NCBI GenBank assembly: GCA_021399435.1
Contig: JAJTUP010000023.1
Location: 744,001-808,000 of the forward strand
Origin: Diaporthe sp. PMI_573
Lineage: Eukaryota > Ascomycota > Sordariomycetes > Diaporthales > Diaporthaceae
Direction of reading: 5' to 3'
Length of the DNA stretch: 64,000 nucleotides
Notes under the pieces: model-generated
The model's input: only the letters and a program-made list of their open reading frames with translations
The model's database searches: none
What the model was told of the DNA's origin: nothing
Shown: positions 43,672-57,800 of the stretch, piece by piece
How the letters are laid out: each line of letters starts with the position of its first letter
Position numbering within the stretch: the first letter of the stretch is position 1
Translations under genes and position numbers: made by a program

Positions 43672-46354
43672 CTTTGCTTCTTATATACGTGGGTATCAAG
43701 GGTATCTCCCGAACATGCGAAACGACACACTTTGAGAAGACGGAATCAATGAAGAAAGGCAAGCAAACAAGCAAACAGAAGCAGTGCGACCAGCGGGCAC
43801 GTTTCAGCAGTCCTTAACAGTCGACGGAGGAGAGGGCTCGGAAGGCAGAACAGCAGAGTCGGCCGTATATAAACGTTGGTGTGACACGATTCGCCGTGCT
43901 ACCGCTCCAGGCGCGTGTGTTGGTGTAGGTGGACGCCAGGACGCCAGGTGCGGTGCCGGCGCGAATCACCCTCACCCTCACCCCTTTGATATTGGAATCG
44001 AGATGAAATTGGCCAGGGTATGGAGATGTTGGAGCAGGGCCAGCTCAGCTGCAGGCATGGCGTTTCTAGCGGCGGGTGCTAGGGAGAAGCCAGGGGTCAG
44101 AACTCTAATAATATTAAACAGCCACGAAGGAGGTGTTTCCTGGTCCCTTCAATCCGACGGGGAACCGCCGCTGGCTCGACAAGCGACAAAGGGACGGCTA
44201 GAATGAAATGCGCGGGCAAGCCTCGAGGTGATGTGTCTGTCTGTCACTTGCAAGCAGCCCGCGGGAATTGAGTGGTCGTGGGAGCTGAGAGGAGGGGGTT
44301 TGAGGTGAGACCCAATGGAGGTAAGACGTCAAATCCTACCGTTTCCACGTTTGTGGCACAGCCGGGGAGGCTGGCGCTGGCGAGGGGGGCCACCCCACGC
44401 AGCTGAAAAGGCGCATGCTGATCATTTGGGACTTCTGATGAGGGAGGGTATCAACCCGGACTGCCTGAGCTGCGTGACATGTCAGCAGATGGTACCCCTC
44501 CCCGTCGCTCCATCAGACACCGGTGCTGTTGGCTACGGGCGTAAGTTGGTGATGGTCGAAGGATTGGCGGTATGTGATTGGACTGTGGGGCAAGCGAGTG
44601 CGGGTCGCGGTAAGCAATCCCACCCTCCACTCCTAAGGAATGCATTAGCCGGAGAAGGGGGAAAGGGAGACTTCTCCCGGACCCTTGAACCTTGGGGGAG
44701 GAGAGCCTCAAAAGCTGCACTCCACCATCCCCATCCCCATCCCAGATGTATTGTCACTGCAATCCTTCTGCCTGCTCGGCCCACTAATTGGCAAACTTAA
44801 ATTTTGTTTTTGGAATTCAGCTGCTTATATTCTTTGACCTGAAAGCTCTTGTGGCAGATCCCGGCTTTGGTAGCTCTGCTGTGCTGTCGGAATATGTTGT
44901 GTTCCCTGAGATGAGGCCATTTGATGACTGTACCGGCCATGAAGTTATAGTACCTTATCTTGAGAAATCTCAAGCAATTGGCCAGTGACGACGGCTGAGG
45001 GACAAGCTGCATGGCGATGAAAGATGACGCCCAGTACAAGAGGGTCAGATTACCCAAACCTCAATCAATTCCAGCATTGAGTTCTTCGTCAACAGAGTGA
45101 AGCTATCGTCAATTTATTCATTCTTGCAGGTCGGTGCAAATGCGATGCTCAAAATTTCCACTATACTACAAATCAACCAGACTAGCTCGTGTCTCGCCAT
45201 GGCTTTGGCCTTGACGGGCCGGTTCATGTCAAGGTTGATCGCACCGGCACGATATGAACAAGTGGCGGAGACTAGGCACGGCCCAACACTAAGGCTTGCA
45301 GAAGTAGATTGAAAAGTCTGTCTAAAGCCTTGCATAGCGAATCTCACTGTAATCATCCACTAAGATATATTGTCTCTTGTCCTTTTATGGCACTCGTTGT
45401 TGTTCCGGCTTAATTAGTAGAGGAACTTTCAAGAATACAAATAGTCCATAATAATATAAACCCACATATACCTCCCACTTAAAGTCCAAAGAGGCCCCGC
45501 ATTATCGACCTGTGTCCTACACATGGGGTCAACAGGATGCATCTTCTACCATTCTTCTCAAGGAAGATGAAGATGTGGATTACAATTGCGATAGGTGTAG
45601 AATAAGGTCCATCTAGGGGCGGACAGTAAATGCTGGGTGGGCGGACGGAAAACCGTGGGTGGGCGGACGTTGGCTGCGAGCTCCTGGACAGGGGCAGGGA
45701 GATGTCTGACATTCCGTGCTTGACATTCGACAGATGGAATATCTGGCGAAAATCATCATGCCAGACTACTTAAGGCTGAGCGAATGTAGTATTTACATTC
45801 AACGTCATAGGTTTTTGAAAATCTCCACTCGCTCACCCCGAACGGCACTTTTCAAGTGTCGTCTTTACTTCTGGCCCCTGCGTGAAGGCTGGAAAACGCC
45901 GATTGAATCACAATTTCTCAGCGCCTGCAGATCATGTCGAATACTTCTTTTGGGGCGCCGAGACTGAGCATTAGCCTATCACCTCGTCAATACGCCACAC
46001 CACGAGGCGAAAATGGAAACGATGCATCCTTAGTGTGCAGATGTGGCTGCACTGACACGCAAACCCGCTTTCGATTTGGTAAGATCCAATAGAATTACGG
46101 CATTGGCATCCGTTGGCCACCTGGCAGAAGCCTCGATCGCTGCTGAGATGACGCACGTATTTTCCTTGTCTCTCAATGTCATGTAATTCCACAGCTCAAA
46201 ATACTATTTCAACCTTTGAGTTTCTCTGAACTTTTTTCCAGGGACTCTCACTGTTGTTCTCTCCCTCAACTTCCCCGAGACTTTCTCTGCCTACCTAACT
46301 TGCTCACGGCCCCAACGTTTCTCGCCAAATCGCCAACCAACTCTACCACGGACA
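43672..46354. other. Long intergenic region between divergent genes
   Basis: Holds the promoters of the Hsp70-like gene (minus) and of the ankyrin gene (plus). Frames up to 160 codons occur near 44300-44800 on both strands but their products look random. No repeat or RNA gene is recognised. Confidence 0.5.
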
Positions 46355-49300
46355 ATGGCTTCACCGATTGCAGAGATGGAATATGAGATAGTGACGCCCA
46401 CCTTCGTCTCTGAGTTGGATGTCATCTCTCAGCAACATGTACTCGAAGATCCCGCTGGACTCGCGAGAGATACAAACATGGCACAGATGGGGTACAGACT
46501 CTTCCATCATCACCAGAACATATGCACGCTTAACTAACAGAGTACAGCGAACCTAAAATAGAAGAGCCGGCCCAGCTTTGTACAACAAGACTAAATCTCA
46601 AGGAGCACGTATGGAGGGCCATCATCAATCGCATTGAAGAACGTCGAAATGCAGGCAAATCCAGAAGCCAAGTGGTTATGGACGGGCGCATTGTTAAGCC
46701 CAAGCAATTATCCAGGGCCTACAGATACCATGATCGACCAACTCTAAGAAGACTCTGTAATTATGCCCTATGAACCCGATTTCAATGAGTGACAGTGCGC
46801 TTACTCAATCCAGCTCAACCACCAGCACTAGAAGACCTTATGCACCGCCACATCGTGGTTCGAACGCCGCCTTCAAGCCCCGCCGCCCGTCATCGCTGCC
46901 TATCTGAGGTTTCGATGTCACAGACGGCACCTCAAAGAACTGCTGATCCAAAGTTTCCGGAACGCACATGGCCACAGACTGATCCATGGCCAAATATGGA
47001 GCTAATGGTCAGGAGAGTCATAGGTGTGTTCCTCTCTAATGATTGGAGTTTCATCAAGTTACATACACCTTATTGATTGAATATGATAGAACAAGGCGTC
47101 CTGCCAAGTTATCAACACTCTGGAAGGTTTCGCCATACCTTCAACGCCTTGGCTGTCGTTTCGAACTTTCAACCCACCTCTCGCCAGATCTCGGACGCAT
47201 ATTGCCTTTTAAGGTCACAGCTCCCTAGCGGGCGCCTTTACTCATCCCCAATCGCATCACTGCCGTCCTCACAGAGTACGTTGGACACATGTTCAGACTT
47301 ACACGATGCGTTCACTGGCCGCCTAAACGATAGGATCCAGGCTAGTGATGACACAAATGTCGAAACGATGTTTACGAGAACCCTCCTGTGCTTGCTTTTC
47401 AAGCTCTCTAGAGCGCCTCCTTTTGGCTTCGTTGACCAGATCAACTTAGTCATACTAATGGAGGCATTTGCCCATGATGGACTGGCCCCGCAGCTGAAGA
47501 CTTTGATCTCCGACATCGACTCCAACATAACCCGGAACACCACTCGAGAATTATTCGCCGCGTCACTTCGGTTCTGTGACCTCAAGCTTTTGAATCTTTG
47601 CTTCCAAGTTGGTGCGGATCCGGATCCAACACAGCTTCTCCCCGTCCTTGGCAACTTCAACAAATTCCCTCCCTTGGTTGCTCTTATTCGAAATCATTAC
47701 ACTATTGATCGTTCAATCCACAACGCCCTTCCTGAACCAAGAGAGCTTGCCAAATCATTACTATCGAAAGGTGTCCTGGTCTCACAAGAGGCGCTGCTGT
47801 TCGTTATCGGGTCTAGGTACCCTGCAGTGGCAGAAGACGTAATTCGCAATCGGCCTGAGCTATCAGTCGACTTCGTTTTTCAGGATCCCACTCGACCAGG
47901 AAGGGGAATCGGCCATTTACCTCTGCTTTCCTCGCCTTACAGGTCGAAAGACTGGGTCGCTCCGCTCGCATTGGCGTCTGCAGAGCGAAATCAGTCTGTT
48001 CAAAAGTTATCCCTCCTTCGCTGTTTGCTGGAACGTAACGCCAAAGCAGACCTGGATGCCATGATTGCTGCCGTTGAGGCTCTCGACGCACCGGCAATTA
48101 CTCTTCTTTATCGGCATGGCGCACCTGTAAATGGCACCAATTCATGTGGTCATTCACCGCTCTCGGTCGCCTGCTACCAAAACTCACTCCAATCAAATAC
48201 CTCCACAGACTTGACCGTCATTTCAATTCTGTTGACGCTTGGAGCGTGTCCAAATGCCCCAGAAGACAGCCGTGTACTGTCACCACTCCACACCGTGGCT
48301 GGCTTCATGTCTAAGGCGACAGAAGCAATCGACTTACTCGTCACGTTTGGAGCCAATATCGATAACCATGCAAATCAGAATCAACTTGAACATGCAGAGC
48401 AGTGGCTCAGAGGACGATACGTGGCGAGCGGCTCCAATCACTGGAATCATCGTTCCTCTCGAGGGGTTCCGGAGACGCCTCTTGAGTATGCCATCTCAGA
48501 GTCAAACTGGGTTACAGCATCACACCTCTTGCTACTAGGCTGTAACGTTCGCGGACGAGAGCTTCTATTCATTGATTCCACTCTTGGCGGGTACAAGACT
48601 GGCTCAAAGGAAGAACTCCATAGCAACATCAGACAATTCCTGAGTGCCTTGCTAGCGGAGGCACCATTTCTAGGAGGGACTCATCATTCTGGCCGGCTTA
48701 GTGCCTTCCAAACAGCAATCAAGACCGGCAATGCGGCGATGGTCATGGCGTTACTGGACATTGGAATGACACCAAGCTTCGCCGACGTGCACTTCTTGCT
48801 CAACAGCGGGCACCTTTTGAGCTCAGAAGTCCCTTTGTTGGACAACAGCATTCAGGTGAAACTCATGTGCGCCACTCGTTGTTTTGATTGGCCATCTATA
48901 GATGCGACCACTTTTCGGCTGGTTGTCAAGGGCGCATGCAGAGACGTGTTCTATTACTTTCTCAACCGATGCCCTGATATTTACGATTCGAAGGGGCTCT
49001 GTATTGCCATTGCACGCTTCATAGCGGAAGACGATGTCCCATGGTTGCAGAGGCTGTACAACAAGGAAGCCCAATATCCACACATGGCCGACATTTGCTC
49101 ACTCTTTTCTCGACGGAACATGAGGAATAACGATGGGGTTTGGGAAAACACAGCTATAATGTTGGCTGCACGTGCTGGTCGTATGGACCTCCTCAAGATG
49201 CTCACTGAGTCGGGCGACAGCCCTGTTGAAAGCCGTGGTTTCATACCCACCTTCCTTCTCAAATCCTACTTGGACCTGACGAACCGGGAGGAGTCAGGTT

Positions 49301-50262
49301 ACAGCACCGACTCGGAGGAGAAGTTCTTTACGGAGCCAGCATTGTGCGCCGAAGTGGGAGAGTGGATCGCGTATTGCGAAATGGATGATCCACCGACATG
49401 GTCTTCTGCCGTGACTGCCGCTGCTATGGCTTCCCCAGAAGAAATTGCAGAGAAAGAAGTGGAGCATCTTCTCTCTTGTCACTACCGGCCCGACGGGTGG
49501 ACAGTTCTGATTGCGACCGCTCAAAGAAGATTGCCGATACTCGAACGCTTGAAGGGGCTGGAGTACTGGCCAGATATCCTCCGGCACGATGGTCGACCAG
49601 AATGGTGTCCTACGGCTTTGCAGATCGCCGCTTTTAACGGCCACATCGATATTTTACGATTTCTCATTGAGTCAGGAGCTGGGGCCGATATAAGAGACCC
49701 GCCTCCATGTCGGCCATGCCGCTACATCCTCCCTTCATATGGGGATAAGAACGTCATTCTCCCCCGGACTGCTCTCCAACATGCAATTGGAGTGGGAAAG
49801 ATGGACTTGATCCAGATGTTGGTCGATGCCGGGGCGTATGTCAATGCTCTAGCGGCAATGGATTCCGGTGCAACAGCACTGCAGATTGCATCTATGAAAG
49901 GGTCTGTACAGATTGTGCAATATCTACTGGATAAGGGTGCGGACCCCAATGCCTCGGCTGCATTGAGACATGGCCGCACGGCGCTCCAAGGTGCGGCAGA
50001 ACATGGACATCACGCCGTAGTCGCCTTGCTGCTTCGGTATAGAGCTTCGATGGCCGACAAAGACCATGAGAGCTATGTAAAAGCTCTGGTATATGCAGAA
50101 CAGAACGGCTATCAGCATGTTGCCAATATCCTTCGTGGAGCATGGCCGGGACAAGGAAGTATCGAGGATTTGTACATGTTTTGCACGCTCATGGTGGAAC
50201 GGGAAAGTTTCATAGAAGATACCACGGAATTCCAAGACTTGGAAAAGCGCCTGCCTGGATGA
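46355..50262 (+). CDS. Large ankyrin-repeat protein
   Basis: Four exons: 46355-46491, 46548-46756, 46814-47023 and 47090-50262, with introns of 56, 57 and 66 nt; total 1242 residues. The N-terminal 185 residues contain a basic segment (HVWRAIINRIEERRNAGKSR) of unknown fold. The middle (200-850) is helical with degenerate ankyrin-like units (ITLLYRHGAPVNGTNSCGHS). Clear ankyrin repeats run from about residue 865: AIMLAARAGRMDLLKMLTES, TALQIAAFNGHIDILRFLIE, TALQIASMKGSVQIVQYLLD and TALQGAAEHGHHAVVALLLR. No enzymatic, NACHT or membrane domain is present. Such proteins are expanded in filamentous ascomycetes and probably act as binding scaffolds. It is the last intact gene before the RIPed repeats. 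Confidence 0.9.
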
Positions 50263-53213
50263 GATGAATCTGTGGGTTTGGTGACCGTTGAAGGGACCGC
50301 ATGCCCGGCCCGGCTGTGGCCAATCAGAAGGGCCGGTCTGGCTTAGTCAGCAGCGGGCTGGCCACTACACTAAGTGCTTCGGCGCCCACGATGGCGATAG
50401 CTTCTTTCTTCCTTCCGTAGCAAGAATCAAACCCGTACCCAGACACGTACGGTGGTTCCTTTTGCTCGCCCCTATTTACACGTGCAAAGACCCCCTGACC
50501 TAAGGCATCAGGGCCGTACCAACACTAATTAGTGGTTGACATCGTCAGTCCCTGACAGCTAGGTCCGAAGAGGTAGATCCATCACCAGACCTTTGCCAAC
50601 CTTATCAGCTAGCAAGCAGTCAACAACCAATAAAGCAGACCGCAATATCTACACTACACAATTAAAAGGAAGCAGCTACTACTAACCAGTAACCAGACTA
50701 AACAGTTATTATTACTAGTACCCTAGGAGATCTAGCCACTAAAGACTAAAAGTTTCTTCCTAGCAAAGACCCCCAAAAAAGCCAAGTATTTACCACAAAA
50801 TATTACAAGAAGAAACCGACGCCTATATAAACCCGCTATACCGATAACAACCTTCTACGCAAAAAACCAACTATTTAGCGGTATATACTATTATATCTTC
50901 TCTACAATATACCTATCCTCTAGACAAAAAATACTTTTACAGCCTTGTTTTTTACCCCTTCCCCTTCTTCTACAAAAGAGCTTCTTACTAAATAGTAGCC
51001 TTTTTGCTATCTAAATAACTGCCGGCAAGATAGGTACTAACCTTAAGCACTTACCCTACCATTTATATACAAACCTCTTGCCCAGGCCTTTTTATACTTT
51101 CTCGGCTACTTAGTATAGCCACCTAAAATACCTAAAACTATACCTAAAATACTAAAACCCTTACCTACCCCTCTTTTATTGTATTTTAGCAGTATATAAC
51201 CAAGATAATTACTTAAAAAGGTAACTCTACCCGTCAGACTATACAGTAATAGGTACCGCTTACTAATAACCACTACCTACAGGTAAATAGTTCTTATGTC
51301 GATTATAAGCCGTAGCAGTAAGTATTATAATACCCTCTTTTTTACAGATCCGAGGCCACCAGAAAGGCTACGGCTACCTTGTTGCTACTAATAACGACAC
51401 CCCTGCCCCGGCACTATTACTACTATTTAGTAGCAGTAGGTAATAGTATCTTTCTCTCTTTCTCTCTCTTATCTAGATCTCTTTACTACTTATCATTACA
51501 GTAATATACTAGTTTTTGTTATTACTACTACTTACCTAGTTACTATAGATAATAGCATACCGACTCTTGTTACTACTACTTATGTTAAAACTAATATTGC
51601 CAACTATAGTAGTAGTGGCTCCTTATTAAAGCCGACATTGCTAACTATAACAGCGGCGGCCCTTCCAACTTTTTTGCCTTTAGCTTATTTGCCTTTGCCT
51701 TCTCCTCCTTTTTCTAGTCTCCCGAAAATAAACAAACAAACTACCTACTAAAGAAGCATAAATATTATAACAGCTAGTCCTCCTCCTCCTTCTTCTACTA
51801 GTCTTTCTTCTAGTAGTCCTCCTTCTTTAGTAGGCCTAAATAGCTATCCTTAACTACAACAGAAACTATATCTATAGTAGTTAGTCCCCTTTCTTCTTTA
51901 TGCTTAAAAGACAAGACCTTCCTTAACTATAACAGAAACTATACCTATAATAGCTAGTCCTCCCCCTTTTTCTTTACCTAACCTACAGAAAAGACGACTA
52001 TAAAGACTTAAGTTAAATTAATCAGACTCTTCTCTTCCCCTTCCCTTCCTTTAAACTATAGGAAGGGCAACCATAAAGACATAAGTTAGATTAGTCAATC
52101 AGTATCCTAGATTTAGATTTTTACAGCTAGCCCGAAAACAATAAACAATAGCTGAAACCTCTTCTTTTTTATTTTAAAATATGCCTCTAATAATAAACAC
52201 TATCCTAGCTAGAAAGTAAGACTATACAGACCTCTTTAGAGCCTACCTTAATACCCTTTACCAACAATATATAGTTCTAGCAATAAGCTAGGCCTATATT
52301 AACCACTCTCTATAAAAAGCCTCAAGCAACTCTTTAAACCAAAACCCTACCTAGATAACAATATACCTACTTAAAATACTAGACAAGCTATAAGAAATTT
52401 ATACTATTAATAATAAACTTTTTAGTAAATATTAAACCTACTTTAAGGGATAGACTCTTGATAGCTTTAAAGTTACCGAGAGCCGCTAGTAATTAAAGCT
52501 TCGACACTTCCTCTAGGCCTATAACATCTATACCAATAATATAAAGAGTACCCGCATTGCTAACCAACTATTTGCCCTCCTTAAAGAAGATTATTGCTCT
52601 AAATAGCTAGAAGATAAAGCCTATAAGGTTAAATTTACACCTAAGTTAAAAATAGTATGATAATTTTAAAGACCGCCCGAAAGAAATATATAAATGCCTG
52701 TTCCTTCTGCCCTAGACAATACCTCTTTCTCTACTACTATTGTTAAGTTAATAAAATAACTAACTTAACTACCCCTAACTATACCAGGCCTAGCAGTTAC
52801 CTAGTAAAACATTACTCTAGGCCTGGTAAGCCAACAGGCATTATATATCTTAAAAACCCCATATATCTAAAATAACCTTCTCTAGCCTAAGGCTTTATAT
52901 AACCCCTAAAAGAAATACCTGGCCTAAATATTAATACTATACTACTATTAACCTCAACTATAAAATAACTATTAAGACCTTCCCCCTTGTTATATACTTA
53001 ATATTTAAATAGAGCTAAAATAAATAACTTGCTTTTTTAAAAGCTAAGACCTAGCGTAAAAGTAAAATAATAATCTATACAACCTTTTAGATAATAAAAT
53101 TAAGGTGTTTTTAAATATCTACTACTTTAATAAGGTTAACCCTAGCTAATTTTATACCTTACTTCCCTAAATTCTTACTAGCCATATTAAAAAGTACTAT
53201 TTTATATATATTC
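50263..53213. other. AT-rich RIPed repeat DNA, partly gag-like
   Basis: Composition changes near 50520 from ordinary to TA-rich with almost no CG. No open frame longer than about 60 codons survives. From 52160 to about 52680 a frame interrupted by TAA and TAG reads as hydrophilic protein (DYTDLFRAYLNTLYQQYIVL, LFALLKEDYCSK), resembling a retrotransposon gag; it may belong to the copia element downstream. I cannot assign the part before 52160. Confidence 0.6.
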
Positions 53214-53744
53214 TGAAGGTTGGTGGATCAAATGGGTCAGGTAGCAGTAGGGTGCACTGGAGGTCTTGATGGGACGATTGAGAATGGTTTGGACAACTTT
53301 GTATTGAATTTGAGTGGGCTTCTGTCAGCCCTCCTCACAGTCCCTCCGACATCGTCTCAACCCTGGGCATGCTGTGGTTGGCTCTGGTGCGCAGATAGGG
53401 AGGCTGGAAAATTCGGCCCTCGGACCCACTATCTTTGGCTTTAAATAACCAGCCAACCCTAACCCTGACAGTAACCAAACTAAATACAGATAAACTTCAG
53501 AAATCAGGCTATCTAATAAACTAGGTTACATGCTTTTTGGGTAAGAAATAAGGGGAATGTAGAGGTTTGAAGTTAGGGTCTTACAATAGCCTAAAAAATC
53601 GACTCACGGCCACCAAACTCATCTGCCGGCGCGCACGCCACATAGGCACTTAGCCGAAAAAGTGCTAAGTCTAGGGTAACTCCCTACGTGAAGTCTAGGG
53701 TAACCCCTTACGTGTAGCGCCTACACAAGGGTTTCCGTTTAACA
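53214..53744 (+). repeat. About 0.5-kb un-RIPed repeat, copy 1 (LTR-like)
   Basis: Starts TGAAGG and perhaps ends AACA at 53744. It is about 95% identical by eye to 63506-64000, in the same orientation. It keeps CG, CA and TG dinucleotides that the flanking DNA has lost. Inside are ccaaccctaaccctgac, a TTTAAATA box and a 24-bp tandem duplication at about 53658-53710. It could be an LTR of the copia element or a solo LTR of another one. Confidence 0.8.
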
Positions 53745-54337
53745 TATATTAATATTAATAATAGCTTTACCTAGGTATATACTAAGCTAAAGACTTATTT
53801 TAATACTAATACTAACTATTAATAGTACTTTAGTAACTAGACTAGCCTAACCTTTTCTAATATATATAAAGACCTTAAAAATACTAAAAAGAACCTATAG
53901 AAAGTACTATAAGCCTTACTAGATAAACTTTAGCTATACTAATAGATACTTAGCTATAGCTATAAAGATAACAATACTCTTAAAATAACTATTTTTTATA
54001 CCTATAAGAGCATACTAGACTTTAAATATATATTATTTATACCCTTAGCCTTATATAAGAAGCTATTTTAAGACCTCTATATCTTTCTTAATTTAAGTCT
54101 AAAGTATAAGTAGCCTTTCTAGTACTTTCTTACTAATCTCGGCTTATTTACTACTAAAGGTAATAGCAAGACTTACTATCTTAATTACTATTATATTAAT
54201 AATAAATAAAGCAGCTATAGTACCCCTAAAAGGGCTACTACATACCTACTACTACTATAATAGAAAGCCCCTTAACTACTAAACTTAACTAAGAAATATT
54301 ATTTTATATATAGTAAAGAAGGTTATTAGTCTATCTA

Positions 54338-54342
54338 TTATA
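54338..54342. repeat. Target-site duplication, left
   Basis: ttata directly before the 5' LTR; the right flank reads ctata (60728-60732). The single difference is a C/T transition, as RIP would cause. Confidence 0.65.
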
Positions 54343-54825
54343 TGTTATAAACAGCCTCTTTCAAACCTCTAGACCCCTTTAGCCTCCTTCAGCCCCTTTA
54401 AAGCCCTTCTAGCCTCCCTCAGCCCCTATCCGCCTCCTTTAGAAAGAATAGGCTATCTATACAAGCCTCTAGATATAAGTGGAGAAACTAGCTAGCCTAG
54501 CTTAGTAGAATCTTCTTATCAGAGTTATTCCTTCTGCCCTTTCCTATTTCTCCTTCTAGCCCTTGTTTTTCTCAAGTCATTATTCTCTCTATTAGAGGAA
54601 TATATTTATCTAAAGGTCTAAACCTTCTATGTATATATACCTAGCCTTTTCCTCTTAGATAGATAGTTAGTTTTTTAGTTAGATTAACTTTTTCCCTCCT
54701 ATACCTAGCTTGCCTCCTCCTTCCTTGAATTTATTCTCTATAAGGTGTTGAAGAATATCTTGACTACAGCCTTACTATGTCCCTCTACCCTTAGCCCTCT
54801 ACCCTTAATCTAGGTGTTTTTAATA
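54343..54825 (+). repeat. 5' LTR of the gypsy element
   Basis: 483 bp, starts TGTTAT and ends TTTTTAATA, where the last bases are the mutated form of TAACA. It is about 95% identical by eye to the 3' LTR, with differences mainly C/T or G/A. Confidence 0.93.
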
Positions 54826-57800
54826 GCTTAATCTAACTCCCTATCTTCCTACCTCTTTTCGTCTCCTCTTGGTTCCTATGATGACTTTAGACTGGTAGAC
54901 CCTTTTTGATTTCCTCCCCTCTATCCCCAGGGATTTTGTAGGAATTAATCCACCACTACCTTCTGGAATCTCTAGCCCTTAGATTACCTTCATCCTCTCT
55001 ACCTTCTCTTAAGGAGGCTAGTCTACCTCCCAGACCTCTATTTAGGGCCCTATCTTTCCTAAAGATATAGATAGTCTAGATAAGGTAGTTCTCTTCATGT
55101 TCTATACTCTAGGACAAAGAATTACCTAGAAGGAAATCTTTCCTTTAGCTTCTACCTCCTTCTTATCCCAGCTACCCTCTCAGCCCTTGATTTCTCGCCT
55201 CTCACCTCCTAACCCCTATTTAGGGGGTAAGGAAAAATTTAGATTTTTTACTACCTAACTACAACTAGTCTTTTCTTCAGACCCATTTTGCTTCTTAGTA
55301 GATTTGGCTAAAATAGCCTATTCAGCCTCCTTCCTCCAAGATTCAGCCCTTTCTTGGTTCTCCCCCTACCTTGACCTTTTTACTAGCCTCTCTAATTTTA
55401 TTACCTATTTAGAATTCTTCTCAGCCCTTCAAGCTACCTTTAATAACCTAGATGCCCTTGGTACTGCTAAAAGAGATCTATAGGCTCTAAAATAGGAAAC
55501 CTCCTACTTGGCCTATTATTTAAAATTCGTCCCTCTCATCTCTATTCTCGGCTAGACCTCTAATATGGTAAAAATCACTCACTTCCATAGAGGTCTAAAA
55601 GAGAACCTTAAGGACCTCCTAGTTGGCTGAGACATGCCTCTGGATTTTTCTTCTTACATAAATAAGTATATTTCTCTAGATAACGACCTCTTTACCTACC
55701 AGAAGGAAAAGAAAAGAATTTAACCCCTAGTTTTAACTCCCAACCCGCCTACTATTTACCCTACTACCCCTGTTTTACCCCCTAGCCTTATGGAACTCGA
55801 CTCTACCTAGAGGAAGGCCTACCATAGGGCTAATAATCTCTATACCTACTGTGGCCAGCCTGGCCACTTTGTTCGGGACTGCCCTCACCCTGGGAGAAAG
55901 AAATTCTTAAATATTTCTTATACTTCTACCTTGGCCCTCCTAGCTTCTCTACCTCTAAATTCAACCCCTACCACTACCCCTACTTCCTTGATGGCTCTTA
56001 TTCCTTATAAAATGGGAAAAGAGAGCAGGTAGATAGCCTATAGCTTATTTTTACCCGCTCTTATCAGCTGTCGGAATTATTTTTCAGCCCTTGAATTAGA
56101 TCCGACCCAGCCACAGCCCATTCTATAGCCCGATTTATACCCAACCTTCTTAACCTCCTATGAGCTACCATTAGTAGAGGATTTAATTAATACTAATACT
56201 AAAAAATCCTTTAAAAATTCCTCTATATATAACCTAGAGGATGACCTTAACCCTGATAGATTGATGGAGGAACCAGAAGGACCGTTTCCCAACCCCCTGG
56301 GGGCCTAGATGCCCCCTGTAAGGCCCCTGAAGCCTGAGCCCTGTAGGCCTGCATAGGCCATTTTCGACCCCCTGTTCCCTGAACCCCCCCTGGGCCTGAA
56401 GCCCCTGTAACTTCAGCCATTGCAGGGGGCCCTAGCAGCCCTAGCAACCCTACAGGGGCCCCCTCTTAGAATTCGACCCACAGCATGCCCGTTTTTCAGC
56501 CATTTTCGACCCTGTTTTCTACACCCAGCACACCTAGTTTTCAGCCTATTTTAGCCCCTACCTCAACCTAATTTATTCACTCTTTAAACCTTGGAAATAA
56601 GGCCCCCCTTGTCCTTCCTGCTACCTTTTCTGGAACTTCTAGATCTATTATAGTTGATTTAGGAGCTACCTCTTATTTTATTAACTTCGACTTCACCCTT
56701 TCTTAGAATTTCCCCCTTCAGAAGAAAACTTACCCTAAAGCCCTCTTAGTAGTGGATGGAAGGAAGTCTTCTACTAGAGATATTCTTTATAAAGTCAATA
56801 TTTATCTCTAGATTGACTAGTACCTCAAAACTTTGATTTTTCAAGTTATGAAGATCTTAGGCTATTTAGCTATTTTAGGGCGTTCATGGCTCTCTTACTA
56901 CAACCCTACCATAGACTAGAAAAATAGCTCTATTTCTTTTACCTTAGACATCTACCAGCTCTCCTATTTACCCTCTTGCCCCTTGACTTTACCCTTAGAA
57001 TCTTTGATTATTATTTTAACCTTAAAACCCTAGACCTTAGCTTTTTCCTTAAACAACCCTATTGTAGCCTAGATTTCCAGTATAGCCCTTCTTCAACTTA
57101 TTAAAAGAGATAGGTCCTAGATTTATAGAGTATTTATTCAAGAGATCCAGGACCACCTCTCTTCGAAAGAGAAATCTCCTAAGGAAGAAGAAGAATTCCT
57201 TTAATCTATAATACCCCTCTCAATTTCATGACCTCCTACCCCTATTTTAAAAAAAGGATGCTGAAAGACTCCCTCCTTACCAGGGCCCCCTTGACTACCC
57301 TATCAATCTCGAGGAGGGCAAATCAGCTCCCTTTGGCCCTCTTTACCCTATGTTAGACCTTGAATTACAGGCCCTTTAGGCCTATTTAGATGATAACCTT
57401 CGAAAAGGCTATATTAAGCCTTCCTCTTCTTTAGCAGCCTCCCCAGTCCTATTTATCAGAAAACCAGGAGGAGGCCTTTGATTTTACATTGATTACAGGG
57501 CCCTAAACACTATTACTAAGTATAATAAAACCCCCCTTCCCCTTATTAACAATTTCCTTCAACAGCTCTTAAAAGCTAAAATCTTTTCTTGATTAGACCT
57601 CTAGTAGGGGTTTAATTAAATTCGAATTCAACAGGGCCACGAGCCCCTTACAGCCTTCTAAACCCGTTATAGCCTTTTTAAATATATAGTAATACCCTTT
57701 AGGCTTACTAATGCTCCAGCCATTTTTTAGTCTTTTATTAACCACATCCTTCGAGAATTTCTTGATATCTTTTATGTCGTCTATATAGACAATATCCTTA

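Noticed and set aside
44300..44800. Overlapping frames of 83-161 codons on both strands
   Set aside because: All are mutually overlapping with random composition; none resembles a known family.
53220..53444. 74-codon frame inside the un-RIPed repeat
   Set aside because: Lies within an LTR-like repeat, and the second copy has small indels in the same stretch that break the frame.
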